From positions 1-64,000 of the forward strand of contig NZ_PQFZ01000027.1 in the NCBI RefSeq assembly GCF_002917105.1: a DNA stretch of 64,000 nt, in the 5' to 3' direction. The position numbers and the translations under genes were made by a program. Within the stretch, counting starts at the first letter, position 1. Every line of letters starts with the position of its first letter. Below, one piece after another: positions 47,359 through 55,199 of the stretch. The stretch is from Allobosea psychrotolerans. Its GTDB lineage: Bacteria > Pseudomonadota > Alphaproteobacteria > Rhizobiales > Beijerinckiaceae. The notes under the pieces were generated by a model. The model was not told the DNA's origin, ran no database searches, and was given only the letters and a program-made list of their open reading frames with translations.

Positions 47359-50043
47359 CTACCGCCTGCCCCGCCTCTTCGCCTTTCCCTCCCCAGCCCC
47401 CAGCGGGCGCGAATCCGGCCTTGGCCCCATCTCGTCGAGCGTCGGCTTCTTCGGTCGTGCCACCGGCTTGGCCTCTCCGCCGCCCCAGTTATGCGGCCCC
47501 ATATCGGCATCGGTCGGCTTGCGCGCCCGCGTCGGCAGGTTGGCGCTGGCGCCATAGGAGCGCTCGCCCTTGTATTTGCCGGCCGAGGCCTCGACATCGC
47601 CCTGGCGGGCGAGCGGGTCGTCTGAGATGGCGAGCTCGGTCGCCTGGAGGCGCTTGATCTCGTCGCGCAGACGCGCGGCGGTCTCGAATTCGAGATCGGC
47701 GGCGGCTTCGCGCATGCGCTTTTCGAGATCGGCCAGGGCCGCCTTGAAATTGTGGCCTGCGATCGGCGTGCCCATGCCGGCATCGACCGTGACGTGGTCG
47801 CGCTCATAGACCGAGCCCAGAATGTCGCCGATGGCGCGCTTGATCGATTGCGGCGTGATGCCATGGGCGGCGTTGTAGGCCTCCTGCTTCTCGCGGCGGC
47901 GATTGGTCTCGGCGATCGCCCGTTCCATCGAGCCGGTGATGTGGTCGGCATAGAGGATGACGCGGCCGTCGACATTGCGGGCGGCGCGGCCGATGGTCTG
48001 GATCAACGAGGTTTCCGAACGCAGGAAGCCCTCCTTGTCGGCGTCGAGAATGGCGACGAAACCGCATTCGGGAATGTCGAGGCCCTCACGCAGCAGGTTG
48101 ATGCCGACGAGCACATCGAAGGCTCCAAGGCGGAGATCGCGCAGGATCTCGATGCGCTCGATCGTGTCGATGTCGGAATGCATGTAGCGGACACGCACGC
48201 CGTTCTCGTGGAGATACTCGGTCAAATCCTCGGCCATGCGCTTGGTCAGCACGGTGACGAGGGTGCGGTAGCCCTTGGCCGAGACCTCCTTGATCTCGTC
48301 CAGGAGGTCGGCGACCTGATGCTTGGCGGGGCGGATCTCGACCGGCGGGTCGATCAGGCCGGTGGGGCGGATGACCTGCTCGGTGAAGACGCCGCCGGTG
48401 CGCTCCATCTCCCAATTGCCGGGGGTGGCCGAGACATGCACCGATTGCGGGCGCATCGCGTCCCATTCCTCGAAGCGCAGCGGCCGGTTGTCCATGCAGG
48501 AGGGCAGGCGGAAGCCGTATTCCGCCAAAGTCGCCTTGCGTCGAAAGTCGCCGCGATACATGCCGCCGATCTGCGGCACGGTGACATGGCTCTCATCGGT
48601 GAAGACCAGCGCATTGTCGGGCAGATATTCGAACAGGGTCGGCGGCGGCTCGCCCGGCTTGCGGCCGGTGAGATAGCGCGAATAGTTCTCGATGCCGTTG
48701 CAGGAGCCGGTGGCCTCGATCATCTCGATGTCGAAGGTGCAGCGCTGGTCGAGCCGTTGCGCCTCGAGATAGCGGCCCATCCTGTTGAGCTCGTCGAGGC
48801 GGCCACGCAGCTCCTCCTTGATCGACTTGACGGCCTGGGTCAGCGTCGGGCGCGGCGTGGTGTAGTGCGAATTGCCGTAGACCTTGACGAATTCGAGGTC
48901 GGCGGTCTTCTGGCCGGTCAACGGATCGAATTCCGAGATCTGCTCGACCTCGTCGCCGAACAGGCCGATGCGCCAGGCGCGGTCCTCATAGTGCGCCGGG
49001 AAGAGTTCGATGACATCGCCGCGCACGCGGAAGGAGCCACGGGCGAAATCGCCGAGCGTGCGCTTGTATTGCAGGGCGACGAGATCGGCGATGAGCTGGC
49101 GCTGCTCGATGCGCTCGCCCAGCTTGATGCCGAAGGTCATCGCCGTATAGGTCTCGACCGAGCCGATACCGTAGATGCAGGAGACGCTGGCTACGATGAT
49201 GACGTCGTCGCGCTCCAGCAGCGAGCGCGTGGCGGAGTGGCGCATGCGGTCGATCTGCTCGTTGATCGAGCTTTCCTTCTCGATGAAGGTGTCCGAACGC
49301 GGCACATAGGCCTCGGGCTGGTAGTAGTCGTAATAGGAGACGAAATACTCGACCGCATTATCGGGGAAGAAGCTCTTGAACTCGCCATAGAGCTGCGCGG
49401 CCAGCGTCTTGTTCGGCGCCAGGATCAGGGCGGGACGCTGCGTCTTCTCGATGACCTGCGCCATGGTGAAGGTCTTGCCGGAGCCGGTGACGCCGAGCAG
49501 GACCTGGTCGCGCTCCTGGCGCGCGATGCCCTCGACGAGATCGGCGATCGCGGTCGGCTGGTCGCCGGCCGGCTCGTATTCCGAATTCATGCGGAAGCGG
49601 ATGCCGCCTTCGGATTTTTCGGGGCGCGGCGGGCGATGCGGCGTCCAGGCCTTGCCGGGATCGATGAAGGGGCTGCCGGTCTCCAGCAGCATCTGCAGCG
49701 ACTGCGCCGTCAGGCTCGCGGCGGTCTCGCCCTCGACGCCGTCAAAGGCGGAATCGGCCTTCTTGCCGATTTTCTTCTTCGGCGCGCCATCGCCAGGTCT
49801 TTCGTCCTGGCGGGGCCTTGCTTCGTAGCCGGCCTGCGGCGCGTCGGAAAAGCCGGCGGCGCCGCCCGGGACCGCATTGCCGCGGTTGATCGCAGGGTTG
49901 AGCAGATCGGCGAGATAGCCTTCCAGCGGCTTCAATTCCTGGCGCGAGGCCTTGGATTTGGGCGTGCGTGCGCTGGCCGGCTTTTTCGCAGGCTTCGTCT
50001 TGGCGTCGTTCGTCTTGGCGTCGGGGGCGGAGGTTTTGGACAT
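47359..50043 (-). CDS. uvrB: excinuclease ABC subunit B (UvrB)
   Basis: About 894 residues. UvrB is the damage-verifying helicase of nucleotide excision repair. Walker A Gly-Val-Thr-Gly-Ser-Gly-Lys-Thr is at 184-191, the beta-hairpin region Val-Ser-Tyr-Tyr-Asp-Tyr-Tyr-Gln-Pro-Glu follows, helicase motif VI includes Gln-Thr-Ile-Gly-Arg-Ala-Ala-Arg-Asn, and the UvrC-binding UVR motif is near the C-terminus (Ala-Asp-Leu-Glu-Lys-Arg-Met). The conserved core begins only near residue 149; the first 148 residues are a Lys/Pro/Ala-rich extension absent from E. coli UvrB. The start at ATG 50043 is preferred to the longer frame, which has low-complexity leader. Divergent from luxR. Confidence 0.95.
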   Translation of the reverse strand: MSKTSAPDAKTNDAKTKPAKKPASARTPKSKASRQELKPLEGYLADLLNPAINRGNAVPGGAAGFSDAPQAGYEARPRQDERPGDGAPKKKIGKKADSAFDGVEGETAASLTAQSLQMLLETGSPFIDPGKAWTPHRPPRPEKSEGGIRFRMNSEYEPAGDQPTAIADLVEGIARQERDQVLLGVTGSGKTFTMAQVIEKTQRPALILAPNKTLAAQLYGEFKSFFPDNAVEYFVSYYDYYQPEAYVPRSDTFIEKESSINEQIDRMRHSATRSLLERDDVIIVASVSCIYGIGSVETYTAMTFGIKLGERIEQRQLIADLVALQYKRTLGDFARGSFRVRGDVIELFPAHYEDRAWRIGLFGDEVEQISEFDPLTGQKTADLEFVKVYGNSHYTTPRPTLTQAVKSIKEELRGRLDELNRMGRYLEAQRLDQRCTFDIEMIEATGSCNGIENYSRYLTGRKPGEPPPTLFEYLPDNALVFTDESHVTVPQIGGMYRGDFRRKATLAEYGFRLPSCMDNRPLRFEEWDAMRPQSVHVSATPGNWEMERTGGVFTEQVIRPTGLIDPPVEIRPAKHQVADLLDEIKEVSAKGYRTLVTVLTKRMAEDLTEYLHENGVRVRYMHSDIDTIERIEILRDLRLGAFDVLVGINLLREGLDIPECGFVAILDADKEGFLRSETSLIQTIGRAARNVDGRVILYADHITGSMERAIAETNRRREKQEAYNAAHGITPQSIKRAIGDILGSVYERDHVTVDAGMGTPIAGHNFKAALADLEKRMREAAADLEFETAARLRDEIKRLQATELAISDDPLARQGDVEASAGKYKGERSYGASANLPTRARKPTDADMGPHNWGGGEAKPVARPKKPTLDEMGPRPDSRPLGAGEGKAKRRGRR

Positions 50044-50261
50044 GGCGCCAATATGGGGCGGAAGCCACCCAAGCGCGAGAGGGCAAGGCGCATGGCGGGC
50101 CGGATAGCTGACAGGAGATGGCAGGAGGAGAAGGCTGTGGGGCGCGCCTTGCCGTGCCTCGCGTGCAGATCCTGCTCTGGCTCTGAGATTGCGCAGGAGG
50201 CATTGACTCCCCAAGACACGCTGTAGCAATACGGCTATAATGCGGCCATTGGGGACCGTGC

Positions 50262-50990
50262 ATGTCGGGACAACATTTCGACACCGGACGAGACGCGCTC
50301 GATTTCATCGATGTGCTGGCGCGCCTCAACGACCCGCAGACGATCATCACCTCGTTGCGCGACAAGCTCGCCAGCTTCGGCTTCCATGCCTTCCTGATCA
50401 CCGGCCTGCCGGAGACCGGTGACAGGATCGCCCCGCTCGTGCTGCTGAATGGCTGGCCTGATGGCTGGTTCGAGCTCTATGTCCGGCAGAACTATGCCGA
50501 TGACGACCCGATCGCGGCGCATTGCAAGACCACGATGAACCCTTTCGTCTGGGACGAGGTCTATCGCCAGGAGGTCGCCAGCGCGCGCCAGCAGGAGATC
50601 ATGCGGCGCGCCAGCGACTTCAAGATGGTTCACGGCTTCTGCGTGCCGATCCACAATGAGGACGGCTTCAAGGCCGTCGTCACCATGGCCGGCGACAAAC
50701 CCGACCTGTCCAAGCAGTCCCGCTCCGCCATCCACCTTATGTCGCTCTATGCCCATGCCAAGGCCGAGGCCACCATACACGGCAACCAGGGCCATCGCCT
50801 CACCGTGCGGGAGCGCGAGGTCCTGACCTGGATGGCTGTCGGAAAATCGACCGAGGGTGTCGCGGAGGTGCTCAATATCCGCGCCGGAACCGTCGAGGCG
50901 CATTACCAGAACGCCGCCCGCAAGCTCGGCGCCCGGGGCCGCACGCGCACCGTGGTCGAGGCGCATCTGCGCGGCGAGATCCGACTTTAG
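50262..50990 (+). CDS. LuxR-family quorum-sensing regulator
   Basis: A 242-residue regulator. The N-terminal autoinducer-binding domain has the conserved Trp-Pro-Asp-Gly-Trp-Phe-Glu-Leu-Tyr-x5-Tyr-x3-Asp-Pro pattern, and the C-terminal LuxR helix-turn-helix has Leu-Thr-Val-Arg-Glu-Arg-Glu-Val-Leu-Thr-Trp and Ala-Gly-Thr-Val-Glu-Ala-His. It should bind an acyl-homoserine lactone and act on lux-box-like dyads. The cognate synthase gene follows at 51090. A consensus-like TATAAT at 50236-50241 could be its -10 box, but no -35 fits at normal spacing. Confidence 0.92.
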   Translation: MSGQHFDTGRDALDFIDVLARLNDPQTIITSLRDKLASFGFHAFLITGLPETGDRIAPLVLLNGWPDGWFELYVRQNYADDDPIAAHCKTTMNPFVWDEVYRQEVASARQQEIMRRASDFKMVHGFCVPIHNEDGFKAVVTMAGDKPDLSKQSRSAIHLMSLYAHAKAEATIHGNQGHRLTVREREVLTWMAVGKSTEGVAEVLNIRAGTVEAHYQNAARKLGARGRTRTVVEAHLRGEIRL

Positions 50991-51017
50991 TCTATAGCCC
51001 AATGAAAGCTCAGGCCC

Positions 51018-51033
51018 TCCCGGAAAACCGGGA
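51018..51033. promoter_or_regulatory. dyad in the luxR-luxI gap, possible operator
   Basis: TCCCGG-AAAA-CCGGGA, a 16-bp perfect dyad about 57 bp upstream of the luxI start and 28 bp after the luxR stop. It is shorter than a standard 18-20 bp lux box and could instead be a terminator-like stem; there is no T-run. Its position makes an operator for the synthase gene plausible. Confidence 0.4.
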
Positions 51034-51089
51034 TACCGCCCGGCGCGGATAGGCAGAAAATTCTTCCTCACGCCGCTGGGGAAGAGCAC

Positions 51090-51734
51090 ATGATTCACAT
51101 CGTCGACGCCTCCAATCGCCGGCTCTATGCCGACCAGATCGAGGAGCATTTCCGTATCCGGCACAGCATCTATGTCGAGGAGCGCCGCTGGATGGAGCTG
51201 GAGCGCCCCGACGGACGCGAGGTCGACCAGTTCGACACCGAGGACGCGGTCTATCTGCTGGCGCTGAAAGACGGCAAGGTGATCGGGGGCTCCCGCCTCG
51301 TACCGACACTCTGCCCGCATCTGATGAGCGAGGTCTTTCCCTTCCTCGCCAATATCCGCGGCCTGCAGCGCGGCCCCGACATCGTCGAATGGACCCGGAT
51401 CTTCGTAGTTCCCGAGTATCGCGGCCGCGAATCCACCGTGCTGCACAGCGTGCTCGCCGGCATGCTCGAATACTGCCTGGAGCAGAATTTCAGCGCGATC
51501 ACCGTCGTGATGGAAACCTGGTGGATGCCGCGCTTCCTGGAGCTCGGCTGGGAGGTCAAGCCGCTCGGCCTGCCGACGATGATCGACGGCATGTCCTGCA
51601 TCGGCACGATGATCAGCGTGACCGAGGAGGCCTGGCGCAACACGCTCGCATTCAAGCGGATCGCGGCCCCGACACTGGTCGACCGGCGGCATGGACCGAG
51701 CATCATCGAGGAAAGGCGAACCAACCATGTATGA
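51090..51734 (+). CDS. acyl-homoserine-lactone synthase (LuxI family)
   Basis: A 214-residue synthase. The near-invariant LuxI residues are present: Arg24, Trp34, Glu44, Asp46, Asp49, Arg69 (Gly-Gly-Ser-Arg), Glu100 and Arg103 (Val-Glu-Trp-Thr-Arg). Tyr28 replaces the usual Phe28. It joins S-adenosylmethionine with an acyl donor to make the signal. The acyl chain cannot be predicted from this. It follows luxR by 99 bp on the same strand and overlaps the next gene by 8 bp. Confidence 0.93.
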   Translation: MIHIVDASNRRLYADQIEEHFRIRHSIYVEERRWMELERPDGREVDQFDTEDAVYLLALKDGKVIGGSRLVPTLCPHLMSEVFPFLANIRGLQRGPDIVEWTRIFVVPEYRGRESTVLHSVLAGMLEYCLEQNFSAITVVMETWWMPRFLELGWEVKPLGLPTMIDGMSCIGTMISVTEEAWRNTLAFKRIAAPTLVDRRHGPSIIEERRTNHV

Positions 51735-52077
51735 CGAGCGCACTTATTCGCCCTTGTCCACCGAGGAACGGCAAGACCTTGGAAACGCGCTGGCGACCCT
51801 AATGACGCTGATGGAACGGTACCCGCGCTACAGCCCGCTGCTGGAGGTCGCGTCCCATTTCGACCTCCCCGACGATCTCTGGCTGCTGACGCAGGTCATG
51901 GGCCTGGACGAGGCCGGACGCTCGGCGCTGGTGCAGCTCTTCCTGCTGACCAATGGGACGGTCCAGGCCAAGCCATTGAGCCAGGACGCCGTCATGCTGG
52001 TGAGCCATGATCTCGGCGCCATCTACGAGCGGACCCGGGACCACGAGCGCGCGGTGGCCTCACCTCACGACGCGTGA
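51727..52077 (+). CDS. unknown protein (116 aa) coupled to luxI
   Basis: Starts at ATG 51727, inside the last codons of luxI (8-bp overlap), so it is very likely translationally coupled. It is mostly alpha-helical: Leu-Ser-Thr-Glu-Glu-Arg-Gln-Asp-Leu-Gly, Arg-Tyr-Ser-Pro-Leu-Leu-Glu-Val-Ala-Ser, Leu-Trp-Leu-Leu-Thr-Gln-Val-Met, Asp-Ala-Val-Met-Leu-Val-Ser-His-Asp. No signal peptide, membrane segment or named family is seen. A role in signal production or response is inferred only from position. Confidence 0.7.
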   Translation: MYDERTYSPLSTEERQDLGNALATLMTLMERYPRYSPLLEVASHFDLPDDLWLLTQVMGLDEAGRSALVQLFLLTNGTVQAKPLSQDAVMLVSHDLGAIYERTRDHERAVASPHDA

Positions 52078-52142
52078 GGTCCGGCTTCAGGGGCCAGCGG
52101 GGAGCTCCTCCCCTGTGTTGGTGGGTGGCGGAACCTCAACAA

Positions 52143-52362
52143 AGAACCCTCTCCTGTAAGGAGAGGGCAGGGTGAGGTGTCGGCCGTTATACGCTGGAGC
52201 GCAGCCTCACCGTCGCGTGTGGTTGGCTCGACGCTTTACTGGTCAAGGGGCCGACACCTCATCCCTGCCCTTCTCACTGATCTCGGGCTTGCCCGAGATC
52301 AGCACTCAAGGTGTCGAAGTCGGGTAAACCCGACTTCGATGCAGGAGAAGGGTTCCCCGCGC
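52143..52362. repeat. 220-bp multi-hairpin repeat, copy 2
   Basis: Same length and order as the copy at 47081-47300, with scattered substitutions. The hairpin at 52279-52300 reads GATCTCGGGC/GCCCGAGATC, a paired change relative to GAACTCGGGC/GCCCGAGTTC in copy 1. The second hairpin is at 52314-52339. It fills the gap between the luxI-coupled gene and the flavoprotein stop. The two copies flank uvrB-luxR-luxI as direct repeats. Confidence 0.85.
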
Positions 52363-52367
52363 TTGAC

Positions 52368-53582
52368 TTACGCCCTTGCCAGCCAAGCCTCCATCCCCGC
52401 CGCCGCCGCGACGCCGGTGGCGAAGCAGGCCTGCAGCAGGTAGCCCCCGGTCGGGGCTTCCCAGTCCAGCATCTCGCCGGCGACGAAGACGCCGGGCAGC
52501 GCCTTCAGCATGAAGTCGGGTGCGACCGCGCCGGCTTCGATGCCGCCGGCGCTCGAAATCGCGCGCGTGATCGGGGCGAGGCCAGTCAGCGTCAGGGGAG
52601 CGGATTTGATCAGCGTCGCCAAGGCCGCTGCGTCCTCAGGCAAGCGCGGGCTCGCCTCGCGCAGGAGCGCGATCGCGACCGGCGACAGGCCCGCCGCCTT
52701 GCGCAGATGGTTGCTCAGCGTCTCGCCCTTGCGGCGCTTCGCCAGACGTTCGACGAGGCGGGCCGTCTCCATGTCGGGCCGCAGATCGAGCGTGACCGCC
52801 GCCTTGCCCTCGCGCAGGATCGCCTCGCGCAGCAGGCCCGACAGCGCATAGACCGCGCCGCCCTCGATGCCGTCGGCATCGATCATCGCCTCGCCGGTGG
52901 CCTGACGCTCGCCAAAGCGGATGACGATGCGCTTCAGCGGCGCGCCACTGAAGCGCTCGCGCATCATCGCCGACCAGGCGACGGTGAAGCCGCCATTGGC
53001 GGGCAGCAATGGCGCGATGGCGACGCCACGCGCCGCGAGCAGCGGCACCCAACCGCCGTCGGAACCGAGCCGCGGCCAGCTCGCGCCGCCCAATGCCAGC
53101 AAGGTCACGCCGGGCCGGATCGTTTCGACCCCGCCGTCGCGGGTCCGGAAGGTCAGCGCGCCGTCGGCGCTCCAGCCGGTCCAGCCCATGCCCGATGCGA
53201 GTTTCACGCCCTGCCCTTCCAGCCGTCGCAGCCAGGCGCGCAGCAGAGGCGAGGCCTTCATCGCCCTGGGAAAGACGCGCCCGCTCGTACCGACGAAGCT
53301 GTCGGCGCCGAGCCCATCGGCCCAGTCGCGCAAGGCCTGGGGCGGGAAGGCGCGGATCGCCGGTTCGAGCCAGGCCTGCGCGTCGCGATAGCGCGTCAGG
53401 AACTGGTCCAGCGGTTCGGAATGGGTCAGGTTCAGCCCGCCGCGGCCGGCAAGCAGGAATTTGCGCGCCGGCGAGGGCATGCGGTCATAGATCGTAACGG
53501 CGTGGCCGGCGGCCGACAGCCGCTCGGCGGCGATCAGGCCGGACGGACCGGCGCCGATGATCGCAATGGATTTGTTTTGCAT
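52368..53582 (-). CDS. HI0933/BaiN-like FAD flavoprotein (TIGR03862 type)
   Basis: About 404 residues. The N-terminal FAD motif Ile-Gly-Ala-Gly-Pro-Ser-Gly-Leu-Ile-Ala-Ala-Glu is at about 8-19, the family signature Lys-Phe-Leu-Leu-Ala-Gly-Arg-Gly-Gly-Leu-Asn-Leu-Thr-His-Ser near 41-55, and the C-terminal Gly-Glu-Met-Leu-Asp-Trp-Glu-Ala-Pro-Thr-Gly-Gly-Tyr completes the FAD site. It is a soluble oxidoreductase of unknown substrate. No good ribosome-binding site precedes ATG 53582. Confidence 0.85.
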   Translation of the reverse strand: MQNKSIAIIGAGPSGLIAAERLSAAGHAVTIYDRMPSPARKFLLAGRGGLNLTHSEPLDQFLTRYRDAQAWLEPAIRAFPPQALRDWADGLGADSFVGTSGRVFPRAMKASPLLRAWLRRLEGQGVKLASGMGWTGWSADGALTFRTRDGGVETIRPGVTLLALGGASWPRLGSDGGWVPLLAARGVAIAPLLPANGGFTVAWSAMMRERFSGAPLKRIVIRFGERQATGEAMIDADGIEGGAVYALSGLLREAILREGKAAVTLDLRPDMETARLVERLAKRRKGETLSNHLRKAAGLSPVAIALLREASPRLPEDAAALATLIKSAPLTLTGLAPITRAISSAGGIEAGAVAPDFMLKALPGVFVAGEMLDWEAPTGGYLLQACFATGVAAAAGMEAWLARA

Positions 53583-53628
53583 CGGGAGGGCTTGGGGCCG
53601 GCGGGCGCGCGGGTCAAGCGCGATCGTC

Positions 53629-53710
53629 ATGCCCGGGCTTGACCCGAGCATCTCATGCCGAACCGAATGGTGCTTCATGCGGCTGGAGCTTCTCGGGGCA
53701 AGCCCGAGAA
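53629..53710. repeat. pair of GC hairpins upstream of the flavoprotein
   Basis: Stem-loops at 53629-53651 (ATGCCCGGG/CCCG..GCAT) and 53689-53710 (TTCTCGGGG/CCCGAGAA), both of the gctcggg family. They lie between the phoB stop and the flavoprotein start and may terminate the pst-pho transcript. Confidence 0.5.
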
Positions 53711-53720
53711 TGACGCGGCA

Positions 53721-54419
53721 TCACCCCCGCGCAAAGGTCTCGTCGAAAGCGTAGCCCGCACCGCGTACCGTACGCAGCGGATCCTTGGCATCGCCGGGCG
53801 TGATCGCCTTGCGCAGGCGGCCGACATGAACGTCGACCGTGCGCTCGTCGATATAGACGTCGCGCCCCCAGACGGCGTCGAGGAGCTGCGCGCGGGAATA
53901 GACCCGGCCCGGCGCCTGCATCAGGAATTCGAGCAGGCGGAATTCGGTCGGGCCAAGATGCAGTTCCGCGCCGGAGCGGCGGACGCGCCGCGTCGTGCGG
54001 TCGAGCTCGAGATCGCCGGCCGCGAGCAGCCCAGCGACATGGCCAGGCTTCGCCCGGCGCAGCAGCGCCTGGATGCGCGCGATCAGTTCAGGCAGCGAGA
54101 ACGGCTTGACCACATAGTCGTCGGCGCCTGTGGCGAGACCGCGCACGCGCTCGGTCTCCTCGCCGCGCGCGGTGAGCATGATGATCGGCACGCGCTCGGT
54201 GTCCCTGCGCGTACGCAGGCGGCGGCAGAGCTCGATGCCCGACAGGCCCGGCAGCATCCAGTCGAGCAGGACGAGGTCGGGCGTGTGGTCGCGCAGATGC
54301 AGTTCGGCATCGTCGCCGCGGGCGACGCTGTCGACCTCGAAGCCCTCGGCTTCGAGATTGTAGCGCAGGAGCAGCGTGAGCGGCTCCTCGTCCTCGACGA
54401 TCAGGATGCGTGCGGGCAT
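53721..54419 (-). CDS. phoB: phosphate regulon response regulator PhoB
   Basis: A 232-residue OmpR-type regulator. Phospho-acceptor Asp53 in Leu-Leu-Asp-Trp-Met-Leu-Pro, conserved Lys in Val-Val-Lys-Pro-Phe and a winged-helix domain with Leu-Gly-Pro-Thr-Glu-Phe-Arg-Leu-Leu and Arg-Thr-Val-Asp-Val-His-Val-Gly-Arg-Leu-Arg are diagnostic. It activates Pho-box promoters in phosphate starvation. Last gene of pstSCAB-phoU-phoB; phoR is not in the window. Confidence 0.95.
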   Translation of the reverse strand: MPARILIVEDEEPLTLLLRYNLEAEGFEVDSVARGDDAELHLRDHTPDLVLLDWMLPGLSGIELCRRLRTRRDTERVPIIMLTARGEETERVRGLATGADDYVVKPFSLPELIARIQALLRRAKPGHVAGLLAAGDLELDRTTRRVRRSGAELHLGPTEFRLLEFLMQAPGRVYSRAQLLDAVWGRDVYIDERTVDVHVGRLRKAITPGDAKDPLRTVRGAGYAFDETFARG

Positions 54420-54440
54420 GTGCGTTTCCGATGACGAACG

Positions 54441-55160
54441 TTATTGACCGGCCGTGGCCTCGACATTGATGTCGGTGGTGTCGAGCTTGGGACGGCTGAG
54501 GTCGAGCGACTCGCCGGTGACGAGATAATGGATCGTCTCGGCGATGTTGGTGGTGTGATCGCCGATGCGCTCGACGTTCTTGGCGCAGAACAGGAGATGC
54601 GTGCAGAAGGTGATGTTGCGCGGATCTTCCATCATATAGGTCAGCAATTCGCGGAAGAGCGAGGTGTAGAGCGCATCGATCTCGTCGTCGCGGCGCCAGA
54701 CCTCCATGGCCTTCTGCTCGTTGCTCGCGGCATAGGCGTCGAGCACGTCCTTGAGCTGGGCCTGGACGAGCCGGCTCATATGCTCGAGCCCGACCACGGC
54801 GCGATGCGGCGGCTGGAACTGGCCGGAGATCGCGACTGCGCGCTTGGCGATGTTCTTGGCGAGATCACCGACGCGCTCGATGTCGGCAGCGATGCGGATC
54901 GCCGAGATCAGTTCACGCAGGTCGTTCGCCAGCGGCTGGCGCCGGGCGATGGTCAGGACCGCGCGCTCCTCGACATCGCGCTGCAGATTGTCGAGGCGCT
55001 GGTCGGCGCTGATCACCTTCTGGGCGAGCGTGGTGTCGCGGCGCACCAGCGCCACGGTGGAATCGCCGAGCATGCGCTCGGACATGCCGCCCATCTCGGC
55101 GAGGCTGCGGCGCAGCCCCTCAAGTTCGGCGTCGTAGGAGCGGACGATATGTTCGGTCAT
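54441..55160 (-). CDS. phoU: phosphate signalling protein PhoU
   Basis: A 239-residue helical protein with two PhoU repeats (for example Glu-Arg-Val-Gly-Asp-Leu-Ala-Lys-Asn-Ile-Ala-Lys and Glu-Arg-Ile-Gly-Asp-His-Thr-Thr-Asn-Ile-Ala-Glu), the metal-binding motifs of the family. It links the PstSCAB transporter to the PhoR-PhoB signal. It lies 39 bp after pstB and 21 bp before phoB. Confidence 0.96.
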   Translation of the reverse strand: MTEHIVRSYDAELEGLRRSLAEMGGMSERMLGDSTVALVRRDTTLAQKVISADQRLDNLQRDVEERAVLTIARRQPLANDLRELISAIRIAADIERVGDLAKNIAKRAVAISGQFQPPHRAVVGLEHMSRLVQAQLKDVLDAYAASNEQKAMEVWRRDDEIDALYTSLFRELLTYMMEDPRNITFCTHLLFCAKNVERIGDHTTNIAETIHYLVTGESLDLSRPKLDTTDINVEATAGQ

Positions 55161-55199
55161 CGCGGCGGATCCTCTGGAAGCGAAAACAGGGTTCGACAG

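Noticed and set aside
47752..50226. 824-codon plus-strand frame opposite uvrB
   Set aside because: Composition is that of translated antisense codons (Asp/Gly/Arg/Leu runs) and it lies wholly over uvrB.
50203..50241. TTGACT and TATAAT as a luxR promoter
   Set aside because: The spacing between the two boxes is 27 bp, too long for a sigma-70 promoter; only the TATAAT is noted.
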